A DNA stretch of 64,000 bases from Mesonia mobilis DSM 19841 (GTDB lineage: Bacteria; Bacteroidota; Bacteroidia; Flavobacteriales; Flavobacteriaceae), in NCBI RefSeq assembly GCF_000423405.1, contig NZ_AUHX01000004.1:248001-312000 (forward strand), given 5' to 3'. Of the stretch, positions 16,660 to 27,275 are shown in pieces. The notes beneath the pieces were generated by a model. The model was not told the DNA's origin and ran no database searches. It worked only from the letters and a program-made list of their open reading frames with translations. Every line of letters starts with the position of its first letter. The stretch's first letter is position 1. The translations under genes were made by a program, and so were the position numbers.

Positions 16660-16699
16660 CAAAAAACCCGAAGTTTAGTTTTGTAAACTTCGGGTTTTT
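16660..16699 (-). terminator. Terminator of the division/cell wall cluster after ftsZ
   Basis: Long hairpin AAAAACCCGAAGTTTA/TAAACTTCGGGTTTTT, 21 bases past the ftsZ stop, with a T-run on the minus strand. It separates the cluster from yqeY. Confidence 0.85.
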
Positions 16700-16720
16700 C
16701 TCTGTTTTTGTGTTTTAGGC

Positions 16721-18757
16721 TTAATCTACGTTATCGTGTAAAAACGAATTATTGGTTCTTAACGTAATCTCATCGTTACTATCGGTACCTAAACTGGTTC
16801 TAGAAATCTTATCGTTTGTCGCAGAACCTTCGTTATTTAGGTCTAATCCTGCTCTTTTATAAGCAGGCTGCTTCTCGATTTCATCGATATTATTGTTGTT
16901 TCTGAATTTGTAGTTGAAGTTTTTCATTCTCGCTCTACGTTCTGCAGCTCTAGCAATTAAATCTTCTGAAATCGGATTCTCAAAAGGGTCTATTTCTCCT
17001 GAAGCCGGTTGCTGCGGAGCTTGCTTTTCTTCCTGTTTTACTTCTCTACGTTCAACTTTAAACTCTTCTGCCTTAGGCTCAGGTTGAGTTGGTTTTTGAG
17101 GTTGCGGAGTCGATGTTGCTTGTGGTTTTGCGTTTTCTATACGCTCTTCCAACTCCATATAATCTTCTAAAGAATATCTTTTCTCTCCGTTAGCGTTTTG
17201 TTCAGCAGAAATTACTTCAATCCCACTATTCACTTCGATGTTTTTAACATCTTCTTCAACTTCCTCTTCTTCTAGGCTGAAGTAAACTTTATGATCCGGC
17301 TCTTCCACTTCATTTTTTGTTGCTGAAGGAGTTTCTTCTATCTTCTCTTCAACTTTTTCTTCATTTAAAGGAAAATCGAACGTGAACATCGTTGGTTGCT
17401 CATCTTCTTCTGTTTGTGCTGAAATTTCTTCCGGCTCGTTTACTTCAACTTCTTTCGCTTCTTGATCTGCATCGATAATCACGAAATCATCTTCGTTATA
17501 GCTGATGTCTTCATAAGAAACTTCAATATTCTTAATCAATTCTGAAGTTGGCACCAAGTTCATTTCATTTTTTGGCTCTTCTCTTTTTGGTGCAGGTTTT
17601 TCTTCAACTTCATCTTCTAGCGTATGAACTATTCTATTTTGTTCTGGCGCTTTTCTTTCTTGCGGAGCAGTTTGCCTCGGTGTGGTTTGACCCGGCGTTA
17701 AGTTATGAACAGCTTTTTGCTCGTCTTCTAAAGTGTGAATAATTTTTTTAGTTTCTGTATTCACAATTACGTTTTGCTGTTCAAGATCGAAACCCGTGGC
17801 AATGATGGTTACCGAGATTGATTCTTCTAAACTTTCGTCGTCACCAACACCCATAATAATATTGGCGCTGTGTCCTGCTTCTCCTTGAATGTGATCGTTG
17901 ATCTCACCAATTTCATCAATCGTAATTTCTTCTGAACCAGAAACGATTAACAGCAATACGTTTTTAGCTCCGCTAATTTTATTATCGTTTAATAAGGGGG
18001 AATCTAAGGCTTTTGCAATTGCTTCTTGCGCTCTATTGCTACCCGAAGCTGTTGCCGATCCCATAATGGCCGTACCGCTATTGCTTAATACGGTTTTTGC
18101 ATCACGCAAGTCAATATTTTGCGTGTAGTGATGCGTAATTACTTCTGCAATACCTCTAGAAGCTGTAGCCAGCACTTCATCAGCTTTCGAGAATCCTGCT
18201 TTAAAACCTAAATTACCATAAACGTCTCTTAACTTATTGTTATTGATCACAATAAGAGAATCTACGTTCTTTCTTAATTTCTCTACTCCTAACTGCGCTT
18301 GCTCGTTACGCATTTTCCCTTCAAATTGAAAAGGAATCGTTACAATACCTACGGTTAGAATATCCATATCTTTGGCTTGCTTGGCGATGATCGGCGCAGC
18401 TCCTGTACCGGTACCACCACCCATTCCTGCGGTGATAAAAACCATTTTGGTGTTTTTATCTAACAAGGTTTTTAGATCGTCGAAACTCTCTAAAGCAGCT
18501 TTTTCTCCAATTTCGGGATTTGCTCCTGCTCCTAATCCTTCAGTTAAACTTACTCCTAACTGAACTTTAATAGGCACCGGACTGTTTTCTAAGGCTTGCG
18601 CGTCTGTATTACAAACCACGAAATCTACCCCGTTTATTCCTTGGTGAAACATATGGTTAATGGCGTTAGAACCACCACCACCTACTCCAATCACTTTGAT
18701 CACATTGGATTGGTTTTTTGGTAAATCGAATGAAATGTCGAATTCTGTGCTGCTCAT
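16721..18757 (-). CDS. ftsZ: Cell division protein FtsZ
   Basis: A 678-residue tubulin-like GTPase that forms the Z ring. [13 protein letters not shown] (24-36) and the GTP signature GGGTGTG (113-119) are intact, and the T7 loop region and polymerisation domain end near residue 325. The rest, about 350 residues, is a very acidic and Gln/Pro-rich linker, followed by a basic segment with [12 protein letters not shown] and a terminal stretch. E. coli FtsZ is about 380 residues, so the linker is very long, as is common in Bacteroidota. Last gene of the cluster, 48 bases after ftsA. Confidence 0.97.
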   Translation of the reverse strand: MSSTEFDISFDLPKNQSNVIKVIGVGGGGSNAINHMFHQGINGVDFVVCNTDAQALENSPVPIKVQLGVSLTEGLGAGANPEIGEKAALESFDDLKTLLDKNTKMVFITAGMGGGTGTGAAPIIAKQAKDMDILTVGIVTIPFQFEGKMRNEQAQLGVEKLRKNVDSLIVINNNKLRDVYGNLGFKAGFSKADEVLATASRGIAEVITHHYTQNIDLRDAKTVLSNSGTAIMGSATASGSNRAQEAIAKALDSPLLNDNKISGAKNVLLLIVSGSEEITIDEIGEINDHIQGEAGHSANIIMGVGDDESLEESISVTIIATGFDLEQQNVIVNTETKKIIHTLEDEQKAVHNLTPGQTTPRQTAPQERKAPEQNRIVHTLEDEVEEKPAPKREEPKNEMNLVPTSELIKNIEVSYEDISYNEDDFVIIDADQEAKEVEVNEPEEISAQTEEDEQPTMFTFDFPLNEEKVEEKIEETPSATKNEVEEPDHKVYFSLEEEEVEEDVKNIEVNSGIEVISAEQNANGEKRYSLEDYMELEERIENAKPQATSTPQPQKPTQPEPKAEEFKVERREVKQEEKQAPQQPASGEIDPFENPISEDLIARAAERRARMKNFNYKFRNNNNIDEIEKQPAYKRAGLDLNNEGSATNDKISRTSLGTDSNDEITLRTNNSFLHDNVD

Positions 18758-18805
18758 AATTCTATAATTTTCGGTTTTAATGTCTTGTTTTCTTTTTCTA
18801 GCTAT

Positions 18806-20221
18806 TTATTCTGCGTTGTCTAAAAAATCTTTAAAATCGTCGAACCATTTTTCAAAAATGTTCTTGCGATGTTTTTTAGGCTTTTTATAGGTTTCTTCCT
18901 GCTCTTCTTCTTTAGGATCTTCTTCTGTTAATTCTTCGTTGATCGGTTGTTGTGGCTCTTCTAAGGGTTGCTCAACAAACTGTTCCGGTTGTGCTTCAGC
19001 TTCTTGTTGTAATTGTTTTTCTGCAACAGCTGCGGCTTCTTCCTCTTCAACTCGTTTTTGATTTTTTTCTAAACTATTCAACACCAATCCTACGGCAGTT
19101 GCGTACATTGGGCTGGTTGTTTCTGGATCACTATCGCCGGCTAAATGTTCGTTAGGATAACCAATACGCGTATCCATACCTGTAATATATTCAACTAACT
19201 GCTTTAAATGCTTTAATTGCGCACCACCACCGGTAATGACGATCCCCGCAATTAATTTTTTCTTTTGCTCGTCGTGACCGTAATTTTTTATTTCTAAAAA
19301 TACCTGTTCGATAATTTCAACCACTCTAAAATGAATGATCTTCGAAAGGTTTTTTAGCGTAATTTCTTTAGGTTCTCTGCCTCGAAGTCCTGGAATAGAT
19401 ACGATCTCATTGTCTTTATTTTCTCCCGGCCAGGCTGAACCAAATTTTACTTTTAACAATTCAGCTTGCTTCTCGATAATCGAGCAACCTTCTTTAATAT
19501 CTTCTGTAATTACATTTCCGCCGAAAGGAATTACTGCCGTGTGGCGAATAATACCGTCTTTAAAAATGGCTAAATCAGTTGTACCACCTCCTATATCGAT
19601 TAAAGCGACACCGGCTTCTTTTTCTTCTTGGCTTAATACTGCATTTGCTGATGCTAAAGGTTCTAAGGTTACTCCAGCTAATTCTAGCCCAGAACTTTTT
19701 ACACAACGACCAATATTTCTGATCGATGAAATTTGCCCGACTACTACATGGAAATTAGCTTCTAAACGACCGCCGTACATCCCGATTGGTTCTGTAATTT
19801 CGGCTTGACCGTCTACTTTATATTCTTGCGGTAATACGTGAATAATTTCTTCACCCGGAAGCATCACTAATTTGTGTACTTGGTTGCACAACATATCGAT
19901 ATCACGTTCAGAAATAACTTCGTCGGAATTTTCTCTGGTAATGTAATCGCTATGTTGTAAACTTCTAATATGCTGTCCGGCAATCCCAACTACTACTCCG
20001 CTAATATCCATCCCAGAATTAGCTTCTGCTTCTTGCACTGCCTGCTGAATCGATTGAATAGTTTGTGTAATGTTATTAACTACGCCTCTATGAACTCCTA
20101 AACTTTTAGATTTCCCGATGCCGAGAATTTCCATTTTACCGTACTCGTTGTTACGGCCGATCATGGCTACAATTTTAGTGGTTCCAATATCAAGTCCTAC
20201 TGCAATATCTTTATCTTTCAT
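18806..20221 (-). CDS. ftsA: Cell division protein FtsA
   Basis: An actin-like ATPase that anchors FtsZ filaments to the membrane. The true start is taken as the ATG at 20221 (471 residues, MKDKDIAVGLDIGTTK), because the longer open frame runs back into ftsQ. Actin-fold motifs are visible: phosphate 1 GLDIGTTKIVAMIG (9-22), phosphate 2 ALIDIGGGTTDLAIF near residue 200, and adenosine-site GIVITGGGAQLKHL near 325. The C-terminus holds an acidic, Gln-rich insert and an amphipathic tail (ENIFEKWFDDFKDFL-like), typical of the membrane-targeting helix. 13 bases after ftsQ. Confidence 0.96.
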   Translation of the reverse strand: MKDKDIAVGLDIGTTKIVAMIGRNNEYGKMEILGIGKSKSLGVHRGVVNNITQTIQSIQQAVQEAEANSGMDISGVVVGIAGQHIRSLQHSDYITRENSDEVISERDIDMLCNQVHKLVMLPGEEIIHVLPQEYKVDGQAEITEPIGMYGGRLEANFHVVVGQISSIRNIGRCVKSSGLELAGVTLEPLASANAVLSQEEKEAGVALIDIGGGTTDLAIFKDGIIRHTAVIPFGGNVITEDIKEGCSIIEKQAELLKVKFGSAWPGENKDNEIVSIPGLRGREPKEITLKNLSKIIHFRVVEIIEQVFLEIKNYGHDEQKKKLIAGIVITGGGAQLKHLKQLVEYITGMDTRIGYPNEHLAGDSDPETTSPMYATAVGLVLNSLEKNQKRVEEEEAAAVAEKQLQQEAEAQPEQFVEQPLEEPQQPINEELTEEDPKEEEQEETYKKPKKHRKNIFEKWFDDFKDFLDNAE

Positions 20222-20234
20222 AGTCAAAACAATG

Positions 20235-20951
20235 TCACTTTTTGGTACAAACAACCTGATTATCAAATTGAAGACTTACACGACGGTAAGCATTCAGCTT
20301 TTTATCTTTCATCGCCTTTTTATAAAAGGCTTTAAAGTTTTTAATTTTCTGTTCTAAATTCTCTATTTTACCTAGTTCTACTTCAAAATCGAGCACTCGT
20401 AAGCCCAGTTTATAATTCTCTTCTTTACCTTTTGAAATTGAGGTAATGTGTTCTTTTAAAAATTTATCGTTTTCAATTTTGGTAAGTAAAGGGTAAACTT
20501 GAGGAATGTCTTTTTCTGTAATGCCTGTTACCAACGGTACGCGTGCCGAATAAATTTTAGACAAGGGCATTTTTTTACTTTGGGTATCTATGTAAAATGA
20601 CTCTCTACCATACACTCTAGCCAATGGCTTTCGTTGAGTTATGTTTGCAATTAGTTTTTTATCTACCGTTAGAAACACGTCTGCTTCTTTAATCATTTCG
20701 TGTGTATCTAAGGTATTTTCTAACGTTTTCAAATCTATGATTTCTTTCCCTTCATTATGAAGAGTATCCGCATTTACTATCAACAACTTATTAACTGCAT
20801 TTTCAGTCACATACAGGTTTTCACCATTAGTAAATTGAATTTTTACTTCGGTAATTTTTCTAGCAGCGTTTCTTCGAGAAGAAAAACTGTACAGAAATAC
20901 GACCAAAGCCAATATTGCAAAAGCTTTTATGTAATTCCAATTAACTTTCAC
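20235..20951 (-). CDS. ftsQ: Cell division protein FtsQ
   Basis: A 238-residue bitopic divisome protein. One N-terminal transmembrane segment (about residues 6-24), then a POTRA-like region (ITEVKIQFTNGENLYVTENAVNKLL) and a beta domain with KEADVFLTVDKKLIANITQRKPLARVYG and FYIDTQSKKMPLS. These strands are characteristic of Bacteroidota FtsQ, which is divergent from the proteobacterial protein; identity rests on architecture plus position between murC and ftsA. The start overlaps the murC end by 11 bases. Confidence 0.88.
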   Translation of the reverse strand: MKVNWNYIKAFAILALVVFLYSFSSRRNAARKITEVKIQFTNGENLYVTENAVNKLLIVNADTLHNEGKEIIDLKTLENTLDTHEMIKEADVFLTVDKKLIANITQRKPLARVYGRESFYIDTQSKKMPLSKIYSARVPLVTGITEKDIPQVYPLLTKIENDKFLKEHITSISKGKEENYKLGLRVLDFEVELGKIENLEQKIKNFKAFYKKAMKDKKLNAYRRVSLQFDNQVVCTKK

Positions 20952-22296
20952 GGTTTAACGCAACTTTAATGGTTTCTACTTCATTTCCTATATCTCCGGC
21001 TCCCATCATCACAACAACTTCTGCTGAAGACGTGGTTATTTTTTCTCGTAAATCTTCTCGGTTAACGAGTTGTTTTTTATCGTTCGTAATCTTATTAAGT
21101 AATAATTCTGAATTGACGCCTGCGATCGGCTTTTCTCGAGCCGGATAAATTTCCATCAAGATCACTTCGTCAAACTTCGAAAGACTGTCTGCAAACTCAT
21201 CGGCAAAATCTTTAGTTCTGCTGAATAAATGAGGCTGAAATACCGCTAACACTTTTTTACCGGCATGCATTTCTCGAACGGCTTGATGCACCGCCAAAAT
21301 CTCTTCCGGATGATGTGCATAATCTTCAATAAGAACTTTTTCTTCAGTTTTTAAATGATAAGTAAATCTTCGCTCCACGCCTTTAAAACTGGCTAAAGCT
21401 TTGCCTAATTTTTCTCCTTCAACCCCAAACTTCACCCCAATTGAAAGCGCGGTTGCGGCATTCATTAAATTGTGTTTGCCGGGTAAACTGAATTCGATTT
21501 GTTTGATAATTTCTTTCGGACTCACAAAATCGAAAATGTAGGAGCCGTTTTCAACTTTCACATTTTCTATCTGATAATCGGCTTTCTCTTCAATCGCAAT
21601 CGAATTGCCTTCTAACTCTAATCCTTTTTTAAAGAAAAAGTTAGATTTATCGGTTACCTTTTCAGCAAAACTTAAAAAGGTTCTTTTCAATTCTTCCGCT
21701 TGGCCATAAATATCTAAATGATCAGCATCCATCGACGTGATGGCTGCGATTGTTGGGTGTAAATGCAAGAACGAACGATCGAACTCATCGGCTTCAACCA
21801 CAACAGCTTCGTGCCCGTCGTTGATAAAATTGGTGTGATAATTTTCACTAATTCCGCCTAAAAAAGCGGTGAGCTTAACCCCGGATTGCTTCAAGATATG
21901 TGCTAAGATGGCAGTAGTTGTTGTTTTGCCGTGAGTGCCAGCTACTGCAAGTGTTGGAAAATCTTTTGTAATCATCCCAAGAACTTCCGCTCTTTTCTTA
22001 ACCCCAAAACCTCTGTCCCTGAAATATTGAAATAATTGATTTTCCGCTGAAACAGCCGGAGTATAAACCACCAAAGTGTTTTCTTTATGGGTAAATGAAG
22101 AAGGAATTTCTTCTACACGATCGGTAAACGTAATTTGTACACCTTCTTCTTCTAACTTTTTTGTGATCTTGCTTGGTGTACGATCGTAACCGCCCACCTG
22201 CTTGTTTTGTTGCACAAAATACCTGGCCAAAGCGCTCATCCCGATGCCGCCAACGCCGATAAAATAAATATTTTGTATGTGGTTAAACAAGCTCAT
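20941..22296 (-). CDS. murC: UDP-N-acetylmuramate--L-alanine ligase
   Basis: A 451-residue cytoplasmic Mur ligase that adds L-alanine to UDP-MurNAc with ATP. Visible: the N-terminal UDP-binding GVGGIGMSALARYF, the ATP loop AGTHGKTTTTA near residue 118, VVEADEFDRSFL, a central DADHLDIYG, and the C-terminal EDYAHHPEEI. Length is normal. It lies between murG and ftsQ and overlaps ftsQ. Confidence 0.96.
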   Translation of the reverse strand: MSLFNHIQNIYFIGVGGIGMSALARYFVQQNKQVGGYDRTPSKITKKLEEEGVQITFTDRVEEIPSSFTHKENTLVVYTPAVSAENQLFQYFRDRGFGVKKRAEVLGMITKDFPTLAVAGTHGKTTTTAILAHILKQSGVKLTAFLGGISENYHTNFINDGHEAVVVEADEFDRSFLHLHPTIAAITSMDADHLDIYGQAEELKRTFLSFAEKVTDKSNFFFKKGLELEGNSIAIEEKADYQIENVKVENGSYIFDFVSPKEIIKQIEFSLPGKHNLMNAATALSIGVKFGVEGEKLGKALASFKGVERRFTYHLKTEEKVLIEDYAHHPEEILAVHQAVREMHAGKKVLAVFQPHLFSRTKDFADEFADSLSKFDEVILMEIYPAREKPIAGVNSELLLNKITNDKKQLVNREDLREKITTSSAEVVVMMGAGDIGNEVETIKVALNRES

Positions 22297-22326
22297 TTTT
22301 TATTTTAAAATCTTACTTTTTTCATA

Positions 22327-22353
22327 CCTACAAGGTTTTTAAAACGTTGCAGG
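22327..22353. repeat. Degenerate inverted repeat between murC and murG
   Basis: CCTACAAGGTTTT and a partly complementary ACGTTGCAGG in the 60-base gap, the only sizeable gap in the core of the cluster apart from that before ftsZ. It resembles a decayed intergenic hairpin repeat. No T-run is seen that would make it a strong terminator. Confidence 0.4.
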
Positions 22354-22356
22354 ATT

Positions 22357-23451
22357 TTAATTCTTTTTAATTAATTTTTCAATTTCGCCTGCAATATCTT
22401 TTGTCGCATTTGGTTTTGCCAGTTTCAAGATATTTGCACTTAATTTTTGCTGAAGCGTTTCTGAACTGATCAATGCTGAAAACTCTTGCTGAAATTTTTC
22501 TTCCAGTTCGGTTTCTTTCAACATTATAGCCGCTTCTTCTTTTACCAAACTCATCGCATTTTTGGTTTGATGATCTTCTGCTACGTTTGGCGACGGAATA
22601 AACACCACCGGTTTTGCCACCATACACAACTCACTCACCGAACCGGCGCCTGCTCTTGAAATAATCATATCTGCCGCGCTGTAAGCTAAATCCATTCGGT
22701 CTAAAAATTCGTGTACTTGAACGTTTGCCGATTGGTATTTTTTATACTTTTCGAAATACAGCTTCCCGGTTTGCCAAACCAGTTGTAAGTTATTGGCTTC
22801 AAAATAACTTAGATTCGCTTCAATTAATTCGTTAACACGTTTTGCTCCTAAACTTCCGCCAATGACTAAAACCGTTTTTTTATTCGGAATTAAATTGAAA
22901 TAAGCTTCTGCTTCATTCTCTTTATTTTGAATCTCGATAAGATCTTGTCTTACCGGATTTCCTGTAAATCTTATTTTTTCCTTCGGAAAGAATTTCTCCA
23001 TTCCTGCATAGGCAACGCAAATTTTATCGGCTTGATTGGCTAACCATTTATTTGTGATTCCCGCAAATGAATTTTGCTCCTGCAAAACGGTAGGAATATT
23101 TTTTTGGTTCGCTACTTTCAATAAAGGTCCGCTTGCAAAACCACCGGTACCAATTACTACATCGGGTTGAAAGTTCTTAATAATCTTTCTCGACTTGCGT
23201 AAACTGCTCAACAACTTAAACGGAAAAGCTAAGTTTTGTAGCGTTAATTTTCGTTGAATTCCGCTAATCCATAAACCTTCAATTTTGTATCCGGCTTTTG
23301 GCACTTTTTGCATTTCCATGCGGTCTTGCGCGCCGACAAATAAAAATTCAGCATCGGGATGACGACGTTTTAATTCGTCGGCAATGGCAACCGCCGGATA
23401 AATATGTCCGCCAGTTCCTCCTCCAGATAGTATGAATTTTAATTTGCTCAT
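22357..23451 (-). CDS. murG: UDP-N-acetylglucosamine transferase MurG
   Basis: A 364-residue GT-B glycosyltransferase that converts lipid I to lipid II on the inner face of the membrane. G-loop 1 [12 protein letters not shown] is at residues 9-20, [14 protein letters not shown] near 95, [16 protein letters not shown] near 193, and the donor-binding [16 protein letters not shown] near 265. Start ATG overlaps the ftsW stop by 4 bases. Confidence 0.96.
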   Translation of the reverse strand: MSKLKFILSGGGTGGHIYPAVAIADELKRRHPDAEFLFVGAQDRMEMQKVPKAGYKIEGLWISGIQRKLTLQNLAFPFKLLSSLRKSRKIIKNFQPDVVIGTGGFASGPLLKVANQKNIPTVLQEQNSFAGITNKWLANQADKICVAYAGMEKFFPKEKIRFTGNPVRQDLIEIQNKENEAEAYFNLIPNKKTVLVIGGSLGAKRVNELIEANLSYFEANNLQLVWQTGKLYFEKYKKYQSANVQVHEFLDRMDLAYSAADMIISRAGAGSVSELCMVAKPVVFIPSPNVAEDHQTKNAMSLVKEEAAIMLKETELEEKFQQEFSALISSETLQQKLSANILKLAKPNATKDIAGEIEKLIKKN

Positions 23452-24686
23452 ATTGCTTCGCTCAAAATTTCTAACGGGTTATCGTTATCGTCTTCTATCG
23501 AGCTTAATTCTTCTTCTTGTTTTTTAATTTCTTCTCGCTTCGCCGCCACACTTTGCACAATACCTAAGGCTAAACACGTCATCCAAATCGATGAACCACC
23601 GCTACTAATTAAAGGCAGCGTTTGCCCGGTTACCGGAAATAATTCTACCGCGACTGCCATATTGATCAATGCCTGAAAAATAATAGGCAAACCAACAGCC
23701 ACGACGACTAACTTCCCAAAAATAGTTGGCGCTTTGGTTGAAATAACGACAAGCCTGAATAATATAAACAGGTAAGCGAGCATTACCCCAAAAGCTCCCA
23801 ACAAGCCCATTTCTTCAACAATAATGGCGTAGATAAAATCGGAAGAAGATTGTGGTAAAAAATTACGCTGAATGCTTTTACCTACTCCTGCTCCCGCTAA
23901 ACCGCCTCTAGCGATCGCTATTTTTGCTTTTTCAATTTGATAATCGGCTTCTGTATCTTCATCATTCGCAAAATTCTCTACACGACTAATCCACGTATCT
24001 ACCCTGTTCGGGAAAACACCCGGAAAAGCTTTCGCCGACAAAACAAAAATGGAAAGGAATAATATTCCTGATCCTAAAATTATTCCGATATACTTTAAAG
24101 GATAACCACCGAGAAAAACCAGTGTCATGACCATTAAAAATATGATCGCCGTTGTCGAAAAATTGGCCGGCAAAATTAGCATTAAAATTACACCTACGGG
24201 CAACCAAAGCGGTAAAATTGTCTCTTTAAACGTAACTTTTTTCTCGTGTATCTTCGATAAATAGCGCGCTACGTAAATCATTAAGATCACCGATGCCAAG
24301 GTTGATGTTTGGAATGTCTTGTTAATGATAGGAATAGTGATCCAACGGCTTGCATTTGCGCCACCAATTGTCGTTCCTTGAGCCAAGGTGTAAATAAGCA
24401 AACCTACGATCACAGGAATCATTAAAATAGACAAACCTTTAAAATAATGATAGGGAATACGATGAATTGCATAAATAATAACAAAACCTAAAAACAGGTG
24501 CACAAAATGCGTAATTAGGTATTTAAAAGTACCGCCATCGCCATACAAATAAGCTAAATTACTACTTGCACTATACACCGGAATAAATGAAAATATTGCC
24601 AAAAGCGCAGCAACTGCCCAAATGGCTTTATCTCCCTTTAAATAGGAAAATACATTGTTAGATGATATGTGATCTTTTAATGCCAC
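23448..24686 (-). CDS. ftsW: Peptidoglycan glycosyltransferase FtsW
   Basis: A 412-residue SEDS-family polymerase with about ten membrane helices. Conserved loops include NFSTTAIIF (transmembrane) and, in the large periplasmic loop, [23 protein letters not shown] followed by [13 protein letters not shown], which carries the family catalytic region. The C-terminal [19 protein letters not shown] is typical. The basic/acidic cytoplasmic tail is rich in Glu/Asp. It works with FtsI (28736-30703) to make septal wall. Confidence 0.95.
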   Translation of the reverse strand: MALKDHISSNNVFSYLKGDKAIWAVAALLAIFSFIPVYSASSNLAYLYGDGGTFKYLITHFVHLFLGFVIIYAIHRIPYHYFKGLSILMIPVIVGLLIYTLAQGTTIGGANASRWITIPIINKTFQTSTLASVILMIYVARYLSKIHEKKVTFKETILPLWLPVGVILMLILPANFSTTAIIFLMVMTLVFLGGYPLKYIGIILGSGILFLSIFVLSAKAFPGVFPNRVDTWISRVENFANDEDTEADYQIEKAKIAIARGGLAGAGVGKSIQRNFLPQSSSDFIYAIIVEEMGLLGAFGVMLAYLFILFRLVVISTKAPTIFGKLVVVAVGLPIIFQALINMAVAVELFPVTGQTLPLISSGGSSIWMTCLALGIVQSVAAKREEIKKQEEELSSIEDDNDNPLEILSEAI

Positions 24687-24693
24687 TAATTTT

Positions 24694-26028
24694 TTATAAG
24701 TTTCTTACGTTATCTTTAAATTGTCTTCCGCGGTCTTCGTAATTCTGAAATAGATCGAAACTCGCACAAGCCGGAGAAAGTAAAACGGTATCACCGGGAT
24801 TTCCTAAATGGTAAGCCAATTGCACCGCTTCTTTCATCGATTGAGTTTCTACTAAATTTTCTACACAATTGCTAAATACTTCTTTGATGCGTGCATTATC
24901 GACCCCTAAACAAATGATTGCTTTTACTTTTTCATTTACTAAAGGCAATAATTCTTCATATTTATTTCCCTTATCGACACCTCCAACAATCCAGATCGTT
25001 TCTGCAGACACACTTTCTAACGCATAATAGGTTGCATTGATATTGGTTGCTTTAGAATCGTTGATGTACTGCACGTTATTGATCTTCAACACTTTTTCTA
25101 AACGATGTTCAACTCCTTGAAAACTCCCCATACTTTCACGAATGGTTTGCTTTCTAATTTTTAAAAGTTGTGCTACTGTTGATGCAGCCATGGCATTTTT
25201 CGTGTTATGCTCACCCTTCAATGCTAGATCTTCTCTTGCCATAATAAACTCGTTGTCTTCTATTTTTACTATAATATTTTGTTCATCTGCGTACGCGCCT
25301 TCTTTTACTTTTTGCTGAAAAGTTAGCGGCAGCTTTTTTGCTTTTATTTCAAATTTCTCTATCCACTCTGCGATGGTAGGATTATCGGCATCATAAATAA
25401 AATAATCCTCCTCGGTTTGATTTTTTGTAATGCTGAATTTAGAAGCGATATAATTTTCATATTTATAATCATATCGATCTAAATGATCGGGCGTAATATT
25501 GGTTAACACTGCAATGTGTGGCCTAAAACTTTCAATTCCGTCTAATTGAAAACTGCTTAATTCTAACACATAATGTTCAGCTTCATCTTTCAGCACTTCT
25601 TTAGCGAAACTGTCGCCAATATTACCAGCCAAACTCACGTTTAAACCTCCGTTTTTCAGCACATAGTCTGTCCACGTTGCCGTAGTGGTTTTACCGTTAC
25701 TTCCGGTAATGCCAATTATGTTGGCGTTGGTAAATGCGGAAGCAAATTCAATTTCAGAAATCACCGGAATCCCCTTTTGAAAAAGCTTTTGTACCATTTC
25801 TACTTTTTCTGGTATTCCCGGACTTTTCATCACCACATCGGCATTAAGAATTAAAGCTTCAGTATGCTTCTCTTCTTCCCAATCGATCTCATTATTTATA
25901 AGAACATCTTTATACTTTTCGGCTATTTTTCCTTTGTCTGAAACAAAAACTTCATAGCCTTTTGCTTTTCCTAATAACGCGGTTCCTACTCCGCTCTCGC
26001 CACCACCAAGAATTACTAAGCGCTTCAA
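24694..26028 (-). CDS. murD: UDP-N-acetylmuramoylalanine--D-glutamate ligase
   Basis: A 444-residue Mur ligase adding D-glutamate. N-terminal LGGGESGVGTALLGK, ATP loop GITGSNGKTTTATW near residue 110, LELSSFQLDGIE, TPDHLDRYDYK, and the C-terminal NDSKATNINATYYAL then LSPACASFDLFQNYEDRG, which is diagnostic for MurD. One base separates it from mraY. Confidence 0.96.
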   Translation of the reverse strand: MKRLVILGGGESGVGTALLGKAKGYEVFVSDKGKIAEKYKDVLINNEIDWEEEKHTEALILNADVVMKSPGIPEKVEMVQKLFQKGIPVISEIEFASAFTNANIIGITGSNGKTTTATWTDYVLKNGGLNVSLAGNIGDSFAKEVLKDEAEHYVLELSSFQLDGIESFRPHIAVLTNITPDHLDRYDYKYENYIASKFSITKNQTEEDYFIYDADNPTIAEWIEKFEIKAKKLPLTFQQKVKEGAYADEQNIIVKIEDNEFIMAREDLALKGEHNTKNAMAASTVAQLLKIRKQTIRESMGSFQGVEHRLEKVLKINNVQYINDSKATNINATYYALESVSAETIWIVGGVDKGNKYEELLPLVNEKVKAIICLGVDNARIKEVFSNCVENLVETQSMKEAVQLAYHLGNPGDTVLLSPACASFDLFQNYEDRGRQFKDNVRNL

Positions 26029-26029
26029 T

Positions 26030-27259
26030 TTATCTTAGTTTTAAGGTTACAATCGTAATCACTGCTAACAGGATCCCGATAATCCAAAAACGGACAACAA
26101 TTTTACTTTCGTGCTGACCTTTTTTCTGGTAATGGTGATGTAATGGCGACATCAAGAAAATTCTTCTTCCTTCGCCAAATTTTTTCCGAGTATATTTAAA
26201 CCAACTCACCTGCATCACTACCGATAGATTTTCGATCAAGAAAATTCCGCAGAGAATTGGGATCAATAATTCTTTTCGAGTTGCGATCGCTAAAACCGCG
26301 ATGATCCCACCAATCGTTAAACTTCCGGTATCGCCCATAAAAACTTGTGCAGGGAACGTATTATACCATAAAAAGCCTACTAATGCTCCGGCAAATGCAG
26401 CGATATAAACCGTCATTTCACCAGAATTCGGAATATTCATGACATTAAGGTAATCTGAGAAAATAATGTTACCCGAAACCCAAGCAAAGAGCCCGAGCGT
26501 GAGCACAATTATTGCTGAAGTACCTGCCGCAAGACCATCGATCCCATCGGTTAAATTGGCTCCGTTAGAAACGGCAGTCACAATAAAGATCACGATCGGA
26601 ATAAAAATGATCCACGCATATTTTGCATAATCTGTATCGATCCAAGTGATTAAACTTGAATAATCAAACTCATTATTTTTAACAAATGGGATGGTCGTTT
26701 TTAAAGACTTCTTTTCTTCTTGGTAATTAGATGATTTAGCATCGGTAATTTCTTCTTTTACCACATCGGTTCTTACCTGCTCTTTTACCGTGATATCGGG
26801 ATGAAAGTACATTGTAGCTCCCACGATTATCCCTAAACCAACTTGACCGATCACTTTAAACTTCCCCTGTAAACCTTCTTTGTTTTTCTTGAAAGTTTTG
26901 ATGTAATCGTCGATAAAACCAATCACTCCCATCCAAATGGTCGTGATGATTAACAACCAAACATATACGTTATCTAGTTTTGCGAGCAATAACACCGGGA
27001 TTAGCGTTGCCATAATAATGATCACACCTCCCATGGTTGGAGTTCCTGCTTTTTCAGTTTGACCTTGTAAACCAAGATCACGAACACTTTCTCCAACTTG
27101 TTTTCTTTGCAGGTAATTAATGATTCTTTTTCCGAAGATGGTAGAAATCAATAGAGACAAAATAATTGCCAACGCAGCACGAAACGAGATAAACTGAAAG
27201 ATCTGCGCGCCCGGCAATTCGTATTGTTCTTCTAAAAAATGAAATAAGTAATATAACAT
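26030..27259 (-). CDS. mraY: Phospho-N-acetylmuramoyl-pentapeptide transferase
   Basis: A 409-residue polytopic enzyme that makes lipid I. Conserved: [11 protein letters not shown] near residue 72, [16 protein letters not shown] near 116, [12 protein letters not shown] near 236 (catalytic Asp region), [12 protein letters not shown] near 310 and [12 protein letters not shown] near 374. An extra extramembrane stretch (about 158-205, with [10 protein letters not shown]) lengthens the protein relative to the usual 360 residues. Confidence 0.96.
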   Translation of the reverse strand: MLYYLFHFLEEQYELPGAQIFQFISFRAALAIILSLLISTIFGKRIINYLQRKQVGESVRDLGLQGQTEKAGTPTMGGVIIIMATLIPVLLLAKLDNVYVWLLIITTIWMGVIGFIDDYIKTFKKNKEGLQGKFKVIGQVGLGIIVGATMYFHPDITVKEQVRTDVVKEEITDAKSSNYQEEKKSLKTTIPFVKNNEFDYSSLITWIDTDYAKYAWIIFIPIVIFIVTAVSNGANLTDGIDGLAAGTSAIIVLTLGLFAWVSGNIIFSDYLNVMNIPNSGEMTVYIAAFAGALVGFLWYNTFPAQVFMGDTGSLTIGGIIAVLAIATRKELLIPILCGIFLIENLSVVMQVSWFKYTRKKFGEGRRIFLMSPLHHHYQKKGQHESKIVVRFWIIGILLAVITIVTLKLR

Positions 27260-27275
27260 TGTATATGTTTTGCTT

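Noticed and set aside
18952-19155. Long antisense frame within ftsA
   Set aside because: Arises from the Gln/Glu-rich, low-complexity stretch of ftsA on the other strand.
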